Made by a program: the position numbers and the translations under genes. DNA of 29,149 nt from Discostella pseudostelligera. Taxonomy: Eukaryota > Bacillariophyta > Thalassiosirophyceae > Thalassiosirales > Thalassiosiraceae. Under the pieces are notes generated by a model. It was given only the letters and a program-made list of their open reading frames with translations, was not told the origin of the DNA and did not search any database. Location: NCBI GenBank assembly GCA_036940085.1, contig JALLBK010000123.1:1-29149 (forward strand). The letters are read 5' to 3'. Below, one piece after another: positions 1-9,293 of the stretch. Numbering within the stretch: the first letter of the stretch is position 1; every line of letters starts with the position of its first letter.

Positions 1-2467
1 TGTTTCCCATCATGAGGTTATTGTTGCCCATGCTATGACCGTTTTGGATGTTGTTCCCCGCCATCATGCCACCATCCCGCGGAATACCTCCCCCACCACT
101 GACTCCACCATTAAACCTATGCATATTAAAGGATTGAGTATGCTGCTTCTGCAAATTTGAACCTTGTTGTTGTCGTTGCTGCTGCTGTTGCTGCTGCTGC
201 GGGTACGATTGCTGATGATTCGAGTTGTATTGTGATGGATTGTACCCCAACTGCCTCAAACAATGAAAAGCTGCTTTGAGCAATGATTCATTACTGGGAA
301 AAGTTTCCACGGCCTTCATCGCGGCTTGGATGCCTCCCCCCTGAGCCACACTCATCTTCAGATCTGATGACGGACTTCGTGCCATGCTCTCCATGGCCCA
401 ACAGCACGCCTCCAGCAGCGCGGCATTCATTGAATGTCGTTCCATTGTCGAGGTTATGATTGCCACGGATCCCATGCGATCGAGCATATCCAGATTGTAC
501 GTACTCGCCATTGCGAGATGCTTAATTACACCAGAACAGACAAGCTGCAATGCTGCATCATCGGGATGGTGCTCCATGGCATCGATGGTGGTACGTATCC
601 CCCCGACTAGTCCGACGGCATGGGCAGTCTCTTGATCAATGCAATGAGCATATAATTTATTGCTTGCTGCGCGTTGGATTGCAGGGGAGAATGGGAAGCG
701 TCTCATGGCGCAGATAATGTCACAAACGTCACCGCTTCCGGATTCAATATATACGAGCGTCTTCTCGAGGTGTGCCCGTTCCGTGTCATCATCAACTGGA
801 AATATATGATGGTGGTAAACACTCGATTGAAGCTTGCTATGCGCTATTCTAACCGTCGAAGGCGCGTTTCCCATTACGGACATATCATGCATGCTTGAGA
901 CGGATTGAGTTGATTGAGCGCCCCCGCCACCCCCTGACATCATGGCTAACATCGAATTGTTCATGTTGGTAGAAAATGATTTGGGAGTTTGACCCGACAA
1001 GTTAATGATATTATTGATTTTGGAAGAGACTGATTTAGGAGTTCGAGCAGACATTGTGTTGATGACGACAGGGATTGATTGAGGAGTCGACGATCCTGTC
1101 CTTGGTGCTTGATCCGACAAAGAACGCGATGTGGAATGAGGAGTTTGGGGATGAGGAGACTGCGACCGGAAGGACATTGACTGATGCGTAAGTTGCGGCA
1201 TACTCTGATGCAGCTCGGAAGTAGACATGGTCTCTGCGCAGTGCATGCCCATGGTGATACCTCTCCCCCCACCGTCATTTTGGCTGAACTGACTGGCTCT
1301 GGAGTAATTTTCCTCTGTCTCAAAATTATTACTGCTACCGACGAGATCGACGATTTGCGGCGACCTCACGCCGATTCCCCCCGCAAGATTTAATCCGGGC
1401 TTAGCGCTTCCACCGACAGATCTCCGATCCTTCCGACGATTCTTTTTCCTTCGATTGTTAGAATTTCCAACTGCCGACCTGGCATGTTCCATTGCCGAAT
1501 GCTTCCTTGGCAATTGCGCTTGCCTCGTCAAAGCCATTTTTGAGTGAAACTGGTTGGGCGTGGGCGTGCCTTTACTAGCCCGCCTCGACTGCGAGTCTCG
1601 ATGCGGCGGAGGTGGAAGGGGGTTATTATGTCCTCCCCGTACCATTTGTCGTTGTTGATGGCGAGGGGAGGGAGAAGCACCCATATTGAAGTTAATGCTT
1701 CGTGGTGGAGGGTGCGGCGACATTTTTGCGATGCCAGTGCTCCCGACATCATGATGATCATTAGAACTTCTCCTGTCGTCATTGTTCTTATTGGATTTTG
1801 GTCTTTCATCGTTCGTTCTGCCTCCCTCCCTGGGAGTTGTTGGCTTATCCGCATAATTATTAATCGTCCCTCCCTCTGTCAATAGCTTACAAAGAATGCA
1901 CTGCCCATTCACTACTTCCCCCTCAATATTCAAGGGCTGCAATTCAAACCCAAACTCCGTCATGACAGTTCTATGAGTTTGCAGCCCACATGTCTCACAC
2001 CGACTAGACGGAGCCCCATTACCATTACCCCCAAAATTCTTCCGGGGCATCCCGTCGTCATCTTGATACTGCTCATCGGCATACAATCCAGAGCTAGATC
2101 GGTTCAGAAAGCTCCCCCCGGTAAACACCATCCGCTTTGCCTGAGCATCCCTCTGACTATCACACTCGCTCTCACTATCGAGCTCGGCAAAATCTGCCCG
2201 GCTGCGCTTCGACCCCTTACTAACTACACTAGCTGACTCCGTTGGACTTGGACTACGCGTTCCCAAACTCCCCATATCCCCCAAATCAATATTTGGCAGT
2301 GCGTTCCCCATAGTTTCCGCCATGGCATCAAAGTCGAGATCGAATTCGAGGGCATCGTCCACATCCTTGTCGGTGAGTTGTAGATCGAAGTCACCGTTGG
2401 TGGGGTAAGGGTCATGGCTGCCGGCGGCGGTGAGGCCGACGGCATTGTCGTGGCCGGTTGGACTCAT
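1..2467 (-). CDS. ARM-repeat protein with N-terminal CxxC motif and polyQ (3' end beyond window)
   Basis: One open frame starts at the ATG whose first base is 2467 (AAA before ATG) and runs off the left edge, giving 822 codons without a stop. The first 60 residues are acidic. Residues of about 155-192 hold CETCGLQTH and, about 30 residues on, GQCILCK, a paired CxxC that looks like a small zinc-binding unit. I associate this motif with diatom protein families, but that is from memory. Residues 200-550 are a low-complexity, basic, Ser/Asn-rich linker with a repeated TPKS motif (possible proline-directed phosphosites). Residues of about 560-740 form helical repeats of armadillo type (for example ALLEACCWAMESMA and AALQLVCSGVIKHLA). 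A glutamine tract follows at about 754-770, then a Gly/Met/Asn-rich tail. No catalytic site was seen; ARM repeats usually bind proteins. The function is unknown. I see no intron, but the C-terminus is missing. Confidence 0.75.
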   Translation of the reverse strand, partial: MSPTGHDNAVGLTAAGSHDPYPTNGDFDLQLTDKDVDDALEFDLDFDAMAETMGNALPNIDLGDMGSLGTRSPSPTESASVVSKGSKRSRADFAELDSESECDSQRDAQAKRMVFTGGSFLNRSSSGLYADEQYQDDDGMPRKNFGGNGNGAPSSRCETCGLQTHRTVMTEFGFELQPLNIEGEVVNGQCILCKLLTEGGTINNYADKPTTPREGGRTNDERPKSNKNNDDRRSSNDHHDVGSTGIAKMSPHPPPRSINFNMGASPSPRHQQRQMVRGGHNNPLPPPPHRDSQSRRASKGTPTPNQFHSKMALTRQAQLPRKHSAMEHARSAVGNSNNRRKKNRRKDRRSVGGSAKPGLNLAGGIGVRSPQIVDLVGSSNNFETEENYSRASQFSQNDGGGRGITMGMHCAETMSTSELHQSMPQLTHQSMSFRSQSPHPQTPHSTSRSLSDQAPRTGSSTPQSIPVVINTMSARTPKSVSSKINNIINLSGQTPKSFSTNMNNSMLAMMSGGGGGAQSTQSVSSMHDMSVMGNAPSTVRIAHSKLQSSVYHHHIFPVDDDTERAHLEKTLVYIESGSGDVCDIICAMRRFPFSPAIQRAASNKLYAHCIDQETAHAVGLVGGIRTTIDAMEHHPDDAALQLVCSGVIKHLAMASTYNLDMLDRMGSVAIITSTMERHSMNAALLEACCWAMESMARSPSSDLKMSVAQGGGIQAAMKAVETFPSNESLLKAAFHCLRQLGYNPSQYNSNHQQSYPQQQQQQQQRQQQGSNLQKQHTQSFNMHRFNGGVSGGGGIPRDGGMMAGNNIQNGHSMGNNNLMMGN

Positions 2468-3629
2468 TTTGGCAATGAAACTCTCTCGCTACGTAATGAT
2501 TGAGCACTTGCCGATAGAGCTGATAGATCGAGGGCAGGTCAAAAGTCAAAACAAGTCGGGGTATGGTATCGTAGGCGGCCGAATGACAAGTACCATAGTC
2601 TACCTGTTGCTACCTGTTGCTACGATGCATATTGGGAGCGAAGGAACCATGGTAATGCGATGCATCCGCCTGAGACAAAAACTTCAACTTCAACTGAATA
2701 TTCAATAAAGCATCGATTCATCGAAGTGACATCGATTCATCGAAGTGACATTGATTCATTAATGTGACATTTTTCGTATTGATTCCTACGTAGAAATCAT
2801 CGATGTGACATTAATTCATCAATGTGACATTAATTCATTAATGTGGCATTGATGCGTCATAATGACCTTAATTGATGAGACAGCAGCGGCATTGAACTCC
2901 GGCAACTCTGCATGCACCGAAATTCCCTCACTCTGATCCCCACCATTCGCATTCTTCCAATACATTCCCAAGCATTCGTCCTTGAAGATGAGCCTGTGAT
3001 CGCTTCATGTTCATGTCACGCACTCATCATCACAGGTCATCGATCTTCTTCACCCGCCACCTCAGCGAGGGGAGTGGTACTCCTCACTGCACGACGTTAA
3101 GTATTCCAGTACGATACATAACGATAACGTGAAGTGCAGAATTAAAGAGAATCAGTCTCTCCTATTTAAGGAGTAGATGTAACGCAAACCGATACTCCTA
3201 GGTACAGCGTGTCTCCATCCAGTGACCATCACTCATCTTTCCGGTGTTGTGCGGGGTTCCAAAAAATGGGCATCCTTTCACGGTTTACGGTCCCTCACCT
3301 TCACAAGCTCCAAACTTGTAACAAATGGCTCGTATTGATTGTTTTCCTATGTTGGCAACAGCGACACCTCTCATCCAGGCTTCTATCACCGCTACAAATC
3401 ACTTGGGGATGCCCCTGCCCCTCCTCCAAATGTGTGTGTTTTGTGCGATGATTGGGTGATTGTGCGTCAAACTGTCGTCGCCAATGCAGAAACCCCAGAT
3501 CACCAGAGTTAGGGTCGGTGGTAAAGCTTGCCTACGTTGATGCGGTTGTAGGCGGATGGGTTGTGCAAACGAGTATTTCCTTCTCATGCAACGAACTTAT
3601 TTCGACTCGCCCCCTCCACCACCTCTATC
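2468..3629. other. 1.16 kb intergenic region, no gene seen
   Basis: This lies between the start of the ARM-repeat gene and the stop of the cupin-like gene, both on the minus strand. Short open frames here have no recognisable family, no plausible targeting signal and no splice sites joining them to a neighbour. The stretch holds a short direct duplication (TACCTGTTGC twice, about 2602-2621), the 19-bp minisatellite at 2711-2865, and a small hairpin, CTCCT-ATTTA-AGGAG, near 3158-3172. The promoter of the ARM-repeat gene should lie in its left part. Confidence 0.6.
2711..2865. repeat. 19-bp palindromic minisatellite
   Basis: Units begin at 2711, 2730, 2749, 2809, 2828 and 2847, each 19 bp, of the form CATYRATTCATYRATGTGA. 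The first two are identical. A divergent insert of about 30 bp (2768-2797) and a partial unit (2798-2808) break the array. Most units are self-complementary around TTCA (for example CATTAA-TTCA-TTAATG at 2828), so each could form a small hairpin. The insert contains ATTCCTACGTAGAAAT, itself nearly palindromic. Confidence 0.85.
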
Positions 3630-5300
3630 CTATTTCCTTCCGAGCACCATCATCTTCTCAAATCGCCTCCTATCACTCCACAATTCCACCTGATCCAATA
3701 TCTCTTCACCCAGCCAAACAAATCCCCAAGTACCAAATCCGACAAAGCATGCACTACCGAACAATACAGCCACGGGACCTGGAATTAACCTCCAAAGTTG
3801 AAGGACCACACCCAAAGATGTCACACCACCAATCACTGCTGCGGTTGTTTGCAAGAGTATTGGCAAGAGAAGCTCCTGATGATGGTGGCGATGATGATGG
3901 GGTAAGAATGAAGTGAAGGGGTTTGTCGATCGTCGCAATAGGTTTGTAAAGTGTCGAGCAAAATGTTGTGATAGTGACGCCGAGGAGATGGCTGAGGGAT
4001 GAACAAAGGCTGGGTCAGATTCCAAACTGCATGGTTTTGGGAGCTCTGGCTGCTGATGATATTTACTCTTCGAATAACCTAGCTTTGGAAGTTTCCACCA
4101 TGCATGTTGTTGCATTCCACGCTCGAACGCATTATTTGTATTGAGAAGCTGCTGCCTCACGTCTCTTTCCTCCCGTTGCGCCATGGCCAATGAGTATTGA
4201 GCAATTTTCCATTGCCGATGAATTGCGTTTGGTATGGTTAGCATGAGCACATTCAAATCCACTTCAGACTCTGAGGAGGCGCGCATAATGTAACCCTTCA
4301 TTATTCCCTCATCTCCATTCATTCTATACGTTACATCTGTAGTCGATGATTGATTTTCGTGCATGATTGTTTCACTATCAGATTCGTCATCGACATCCCA
4401 AACTCCCCACCAAGTATCCTCGATGAAAATGACATCGCCGGAGTCAAATTTCTGAGTTTCATTGCCATTCCCACCCACAGTAATTTCCAATGGCGATAAT
4501 ACCACCACATACTTGGGAGGAGATGGTCGCTTCGGATGTTCGTTGCTGCGTTCACCCGCAGAATCGGTAGTTTCATCATGATCCATCGTCTCGTTGACAC
4601 TCGAACCCGCCTCGTCATCCTGGTTTAACAACATTTCCAAACCATCCATCAAGACTTCATCCTTCTCCTCCTGCAATTCCTCCTTCATAGTCTCCAACAT
4701 AACATTAATCACTGTGGACTCATCACGTTTCGGCAACGATGACGTATGCGGTACATGTCGAAACACGCCACTAACTAATGGCAAACTCTCGGAAGTGGAT
4801 CCAATAGCACCGCACTCCAAAAATGGGAGATGGGCTAGGGATGTGGACAATAATTCCTTTGGAAGGAAGTAGGAATATCCAGTGTGGAGATTGGTTTGTA
4901 TGTGTGCAGTTATTTGGAAGTGTGTAGGTGGGGTGTATTGTAATTGTTGCTGCTGTCGTCCATTGTCAATATTGACATCCTCATCTAATGCTTCAACAAT
5001 AATCGACTCATCGATGACGATAGTGGAGTGTTGTGGCACCGAAGATGATAAGCCTAAATAATCAGTTTCGGCGTCATATATATTCACATCGTCATCGATG
5101 ACAGCGTCGGCTTCATCGACTACCGAACCAAATTTAACAACTATATCATCAACTTCAGTATTATCTTCACCGTCACCAGGCGCCCCAGGCACTGTCACCA
5201 CTGTCTCCAATTGTTTAGATAAGGTGATGTGGCACAATATTATCAGTAATCGAAGGTAGGTTGCATTGCGAAATTTTCTTGCCGTCGTCGTCGTCATCAT
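3630..5300 (-). CDS. Cupin-like protein with signal peptide and C-terminal membrane segments
   Basis: The predicted protein has 556 residues. The frame is open to 5477, but the first ATG is at 5300 (a second follows at 5297), so I start there. Residues of about 8-30 (TYLRLLIILCHITLS) look like an ER signal peptide. An acidic region follows. In the middle, YVVVLSPLEITVGG then FDSGDVIFIEDTWWGVWD resembles the second half of a cupin barrel (usually GDV.L.EDT.G.GH), but here WWGVWD replaces the metal-binding G.GH, so metal binding may be lost. After a His-rich stretch come two hydrophobic segments near the C-terminus (ILLQTTAAVIGGVTSLGVV and VAVLFGSACFVGFGTWGFVW) and a basic tail. It is probably a membrane-anchored endomembrane or plastid-envelope protein. 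The frame upstream of the ATG also reads LLLTLVVSPSAF, which resembles a plastid presequence, so a further 5' exon cannot be excluded. Confidence 0.65.
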   Translation of the reverse strand: MMTTTTARKFRNATYLRLLIILCHITLSKQLETVVTVPGAPGDGEDNTEVDDIVVKFGSVVDEADAVIDDDVNIYDAETDYLGLSSSVPQHSTIVIDESIIVEALDEDVNIDNGRQQQQLQYTPPTHFQITAHIQTNLHTGYSYFLPKELLSTSLAHLPFLECGAIGSTSESLPLVSGVFRHVPHTSSLPKRDESTVINVMLETMKEELQEEKDEVLMDGLEMLLNQDDEAGSSVNETMDHDETTDSAGERSNEHPKRPSPPKYVVVLSPLEITVGGNGNETQKFDSGDVIFIEDTWWGVWDVDDESDSETIMHENQSSTTDVTYRMNGDEGIMKGYIMRASSESEVDLNVLMLTIPNAIHRQWKIAQYSLAMAQREERDVRQQLLNTNNAFERGMQQHAWWKLPKLGYSKSKYHQQPELPKPCSLESDPAFVHPSAISSASLSQHFARHFTNLLRRSTNPFTSFLPHHHRHHHQELLLPILLQTTAAVIGGVTSLGVVLQLWRLIPGPVAVLFGSACFVGFGTWGFVWLGEEILDQVELWSDRRRFEKMMVLGRK

Positions 5301-5989
5301 CGTTCTCGAAGAGTTAAATGCAGAGGGTGAGACGACGAGAGTCAGCAACAACTCGCGACGCCAAGTAGAATGAGATTGCGATGAGTGATGAGACGAAGAA
5401 GTAGTCCGAGAGATTAATAGAGTAGGAAGTGTAGTAGGAGACGGCGGAAGGCCATCATGGTCAAGGGCTAATGGCAAAAAATTGGAGAGAGGTTGGCACC
5501 GCCATCTTTGACGCCAAATCCAAAATCGTTGTGGTGAGTCGATGATCCAGACGGCTCCGATGACGGACGACCGACGGACGCCAAACTCTCTCTACGTGAA
5601 GTCACTAAACGTAGGAAACAGTATATATTCTACATACGGATTCACTTGTAGGATACATAAGGCACTAATTTCAAAAATATTAAAATCTTGTTCCTCCGTA
5701 CGTGTTCCACAGCGAGCGTTCGCGAGATGGGCCGGTCCCCAATTCCTGCGCTCTCCCCGCGCGCCTACCTGCCCCCCAACTCTCAACACCAACAGTCCCC
5801 CTCGCCATCGCCATCGCCATCGCGCCGTCGGTCGTCGCTCGCCTCAGACCATGGCGACGAAGTCGAAGGCGAAGCAGTCGTAGTAGCAATAGCAATAGCC
5901 GCAACCTCTCCTTCCAAATCAGCAATTCCCTCCTCTCTTCTCTCGAACAAGCTCACCAACAAGATAATTGAAGACTCTCCCGAAAAATC
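5301..5989. promoter_or_regulatory. Shared upstream region of the divergent cupin-like and CSE1 genes
   Basis: This stretch of about 690 bp separates two divergent start codons and must hold both promoters and 5' UTRs. Its right part is a CT-rich, AG-poor leader (typical 5' UTR composition) with a CGCCAT hexanucleotide run at about 5803-5823 and a short GTAGCAATAGC repeat near 5882-5900. I found no convincing TATA box and no GGCGGGAA element. The open frames here are composition artefacts. Confidence 0.45.
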
Positions 5990-8900
5990 ATGGCCACGCA
6001 AGAGGACCAACTCCGTCAAATCCTTTCCCAATCTCTCTCTCCGGACGCACCCACCCGTCAAAATGCCGAACGCGCTCTCCTCGCGGCCCAATCCTCACCA
6101 GGCCATGCCCTCGCGATATTGCGCATTGTTAGTTCCTCCTCCGGCATTGATGATCTACCAGTCCGTCAAGCAGCGGCTGTGCATTTCAAAAATATGGTGA
6201 AGAAGGGATGGGCACCTTCCGAAGACGATTCTGACGCGCAGCGGTACAACATCCCAGAATCCGATCGTCAATTAATCAAGGACAATCTAGTCTCACTCAT
6301 GTGCACCGTCCCCCCCCAACTTCAGAGTCAATGCAGTGAAAGTATTGCATTAATTGCCTCCTCGGACTTCCCAGCCAAGTGGGACAATTTGCTACCTGAT
6401 CTGATTGCCAAATTTACTGATCCAAATTGTGATGTGCTCAACGGGGTACTATTGACGGCCAATTCCATCTTGAAGCGGTTTCGATATGTTCAACGATCCG
6501 ATGCTCTCTACTCCGATATTCTCTACGTGTTGACTCGTCTACAAGAACCATTGACACAAGTATTCACCAGCATTGCATCGCAGCTTGACAATCCACAATT
6601 GGCAAACAATGCCACGGAACTCTCAGCACGTCTGTCGGCATTGCGTAGTATCAATCGCATATTTTACAGTCTCAATTATCAGGATTTACCAGAATACTTT
6701 GAAGATCATATGGGTGAATGGATGGAGGGGTTTGCGAAGTTGTTGCAATATAAGAATTCTATTTTGGTGGATGAAGATGAGGAGATGCAACCGGGTGAGT
6801 GTTGGGTCATTGATTTTGCATTGTCGTCATGTTGTCTCTGTCCCTTCCATTGCATGTCAATTCCTCACTCGAATTTCTGTCATCGTGATGTAGGGCCCAT
6901 TGACAATGTTCAAGTTTCGGTGGTACAAAACCTCAACCTCTACGGAAGTAAAGACGAGGAACCCTTCCTCCCCTACCTTCCCCAATTCACCTCCCTCGTT
7001 TGGAATTTACTAATGACCGTCACACCACACAGCAAACATGACGCTTTGGCCACAATTAGCATTCGTTTCCTGAGCAGTTTGATTGGGAAATTGATGCATC
7101 GTGGCTTGTTCGACGGGGAGGGCACACTGCGTGAAATTTTCGGTAGGATTGTCATCCCCAACCTAACCATACGTGACATTGACGAGGAACGATTCGAGGA
7201 TGACCCCAACGAGTTCATCTTGTCAGATATGGAATCCTCCGACACTGAGTCACGACGCAAATGCACCCAGGAGTTATTGCGTGCCATGTGTCGTCAATTC
7301 GAGGTACAGACTACGGCAATTTGTTCGGAGCATGTGAATCAAATGCTCTCCCAATTTGCCACTGATAAGAATCAGTGGAAGATGAAGGATGTTGCCATCC
7401 ATCTCATGTTGGGTATTGCTATTCGGGCCGAAAGTGCGCAGTTTGGGGTTAGTCAGGTCAATGATGGCGTCAACGTGATGGAATTCTTCTCGTCACATAT
7501 ATTGACAGAGTTGCAAGAGACCGATATGAGTGTGCGGCCCATGGTGAAGGCAACGTGCATCAAGTTTGTGAGTATATTTAGGAACCAATTCACGAAGGAA
7601 CAATTTGGGGCCTTAATGCCGCTGTTGATTGCGCATTTGGGTAGTAGGGATGTGGTCGTTCACACGTATGCTGCAGCAGGTGAGTGGAGCCGATCTTGGT
7701 GATGTAGATGCATTTCACTTTGTCATTCTTACACGAAATCTCTGCACAGCCATCGAAAAGATCTTGACTACCAAAGTTGAAGGACCAAATAAGACACAGA
7801 TTTGCAAGTTTGGTGGAGCTGAGCTAAAACCATTCCTCAACGATTTGTTCACGGGGTTGTTCTCAATTGTGGATAACACAGATTGGAACGAAAATGAGTA
7901 CGTGATGAAGTGCATCATGAGGGCATTGAATGTTGCCAAGGATGACTTAATGGAAGGCGTGGTGCATGTAGTGTTGGAGAAGTTGACTGCCGCATTGGCG
8001 CGTGTTGCCAAGAACCCAAAGAATCCACAATACAATCACTTCCTATTCGAGTCAATCGCCGTCCTCATTCGGGCAGTCTGCACCCAAAATTCATCACACA
8101 CCGAAGCCTTCGAGCACTTCTTGTTCCCACCATTCCAGACAGTGCTTCAGATGGAAATCATGGAGTTCACTCCGTATGTCTTCCAACTTCTGGCGCAGAT
8201 ATTAGAATTTCGGCCCGAGAGTGCTGGTTTGGGCGAAGCGTACACTTCACTCTTTCTTCCATTGCTTACACCGTCTTTGTGGGAGAAGAAGGGTAACATT
8301 CCTGCGTTATCTCGCTTGTTGACGGCGTATCTGAACAAGGGCCCCAACGATTTGGTGCAACACCTTCTTGGAATTTTGGGAGTGTTCCAAAAGTTGGTTT
8401 CGAGCAAGGCTAATGAGCAGTACGCATTTGACATTCTTCGAAGCATAATCATGTCCTTGCCACAGGAGGTATTCATGCCCCGCATGAAGGATATTCTCCA
8501 AATCCTGATGATGAAGTTGCAGCAGAGCAAGACACCCAAATACGTCGGATACATTACCCACTTCTTCGCCATCTTCATTGGAAAGTTTGGATCACAGGCC
8601 TACCTCGATCAGCTGAATCAGCTCCAACCTGGATTGGGTCTCATGCTCTTGGTTCAAGTTTGGGTCCCTCGCCTCCATTCCAACACGCCTACTCGCCTCG
8701 AGGCAAAAGCTCAAATCATCGGTCTTACGAAGCTCTTGTGTGAAACCCCAGCTTTGCTCGCGGACGCGAATGGGCAACAAATCTGGTCTCAAATCCTAGC
8801 CTGCGCGGTGAAAATTGTATGCTCCTCAGAGTCTCACCTAAACTCACTCGCTGTTCAGGATAATGATGACGATGCTGAAATCGGGTATGATGCCACATTC

Positions 8901-9110
8901 TCGGTGTTGCATTTTGCGATCCGTCCCGCGAAGGATCCCTTCCCAGACGTCCGAGATCCTGGTACCGCATTTGTCCAGTCGGTGGGCAAGTTGTGCATGT
9001 CCCGGCCTGGCCAGATAACTCCGTTGATTTCACAGGGATTGTCTTCCGATCCTAAATTGAGTGGGGGATTTGAGAGCCTCTGTCGGAATGCTGGGGTGCA
9101 ATTGTCATAA
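5990..9110 (+). CDS. CSE1: Exportin-2 (CSE1/CAS), importin-alpha re-exporter
   Basis: Exons 5990-6794, 6894-7679 and 7750-9110 encode 983 residues, close to human CSE1L (about 970). Exportin-2 binds importin-alpha with RanGTP and returns it from nucleus to cytoplasm. The N-terminus has the importin-beta N-terminal domain (residues of about 20-100, with VRQAAAVHFKNMVKKGW). The Cse1 core follows, with IVIPNLTIRDIDEERFEDDP, DTESRRKCTQELLRAMC and VVHTYAA. The C-terminal CAS/CSE1 part shows NEYVMKCIMRAL, NHFLFESIAVLIR, NIPALSRLLTAYL and LGVFQKLVSSKAN. Intron 1 (6795-6893, GTGAGT...TAG, 99 bp) is in frame and stop-free; removing it restores EMQPGPIDNVQ. Intron 2 (7680-7749, 70 bp) shifts the frame, and splicing joins HTYAAA to IEKILTT as in the family. 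The start context is AATCATGGCC. It is divergent to the cupin-like gene and convergent with PCCB. Confidence 0.95.
6795..6893 (+). other. CSE1 intron 1, length a multiple of 3 and stop-free
   Basis: The donor is GTGAGT and the acceptor is GATGTAG. The intron is 99 bp and has no stop in the gene's frame, so a retained transcript would encode a protein with 33 extra, Cys-rich residues. The family has nothing comparable at this place, which supports splicing. Confidence 0.85.
7680..7749 (+). other. CSE1 intron 2
   Basis: GTGAGT...CTGCACAG, 70 bp, phase 1. The upstream frame stops soon after the donor, and the family alignment resumes exactly after the acceptor. Confidence 0.9.
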
Positions 9111-9293
9111 AGCGACAAATAGGAAGGATTGCGTCCGTTGAAAGTTCTTTGCTCTTGACAACCAGAGGACAAGTGCTTTAGAGGTTGAGATGTTTCATCG
9201 TAGTAGACACATCAATATTTTACAAGTAATCGAGCTCGCTTTAGACAACACCAATTATTTACAACATGTAATCGAGCAAATTCTACAAGCAAA

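Noticed and set aside
2711..2865. CRISPR-like array
   Set aside because: Units follow each other directly without unique spacers, vary in sequence, and the DNA is eukaryotic.
5301..5477. N-terminal extension of the cupin-like gene
   Set aside because: The frame is open but starts with TTG and has no ATG before 5300; kept only as a possible upstream exon.
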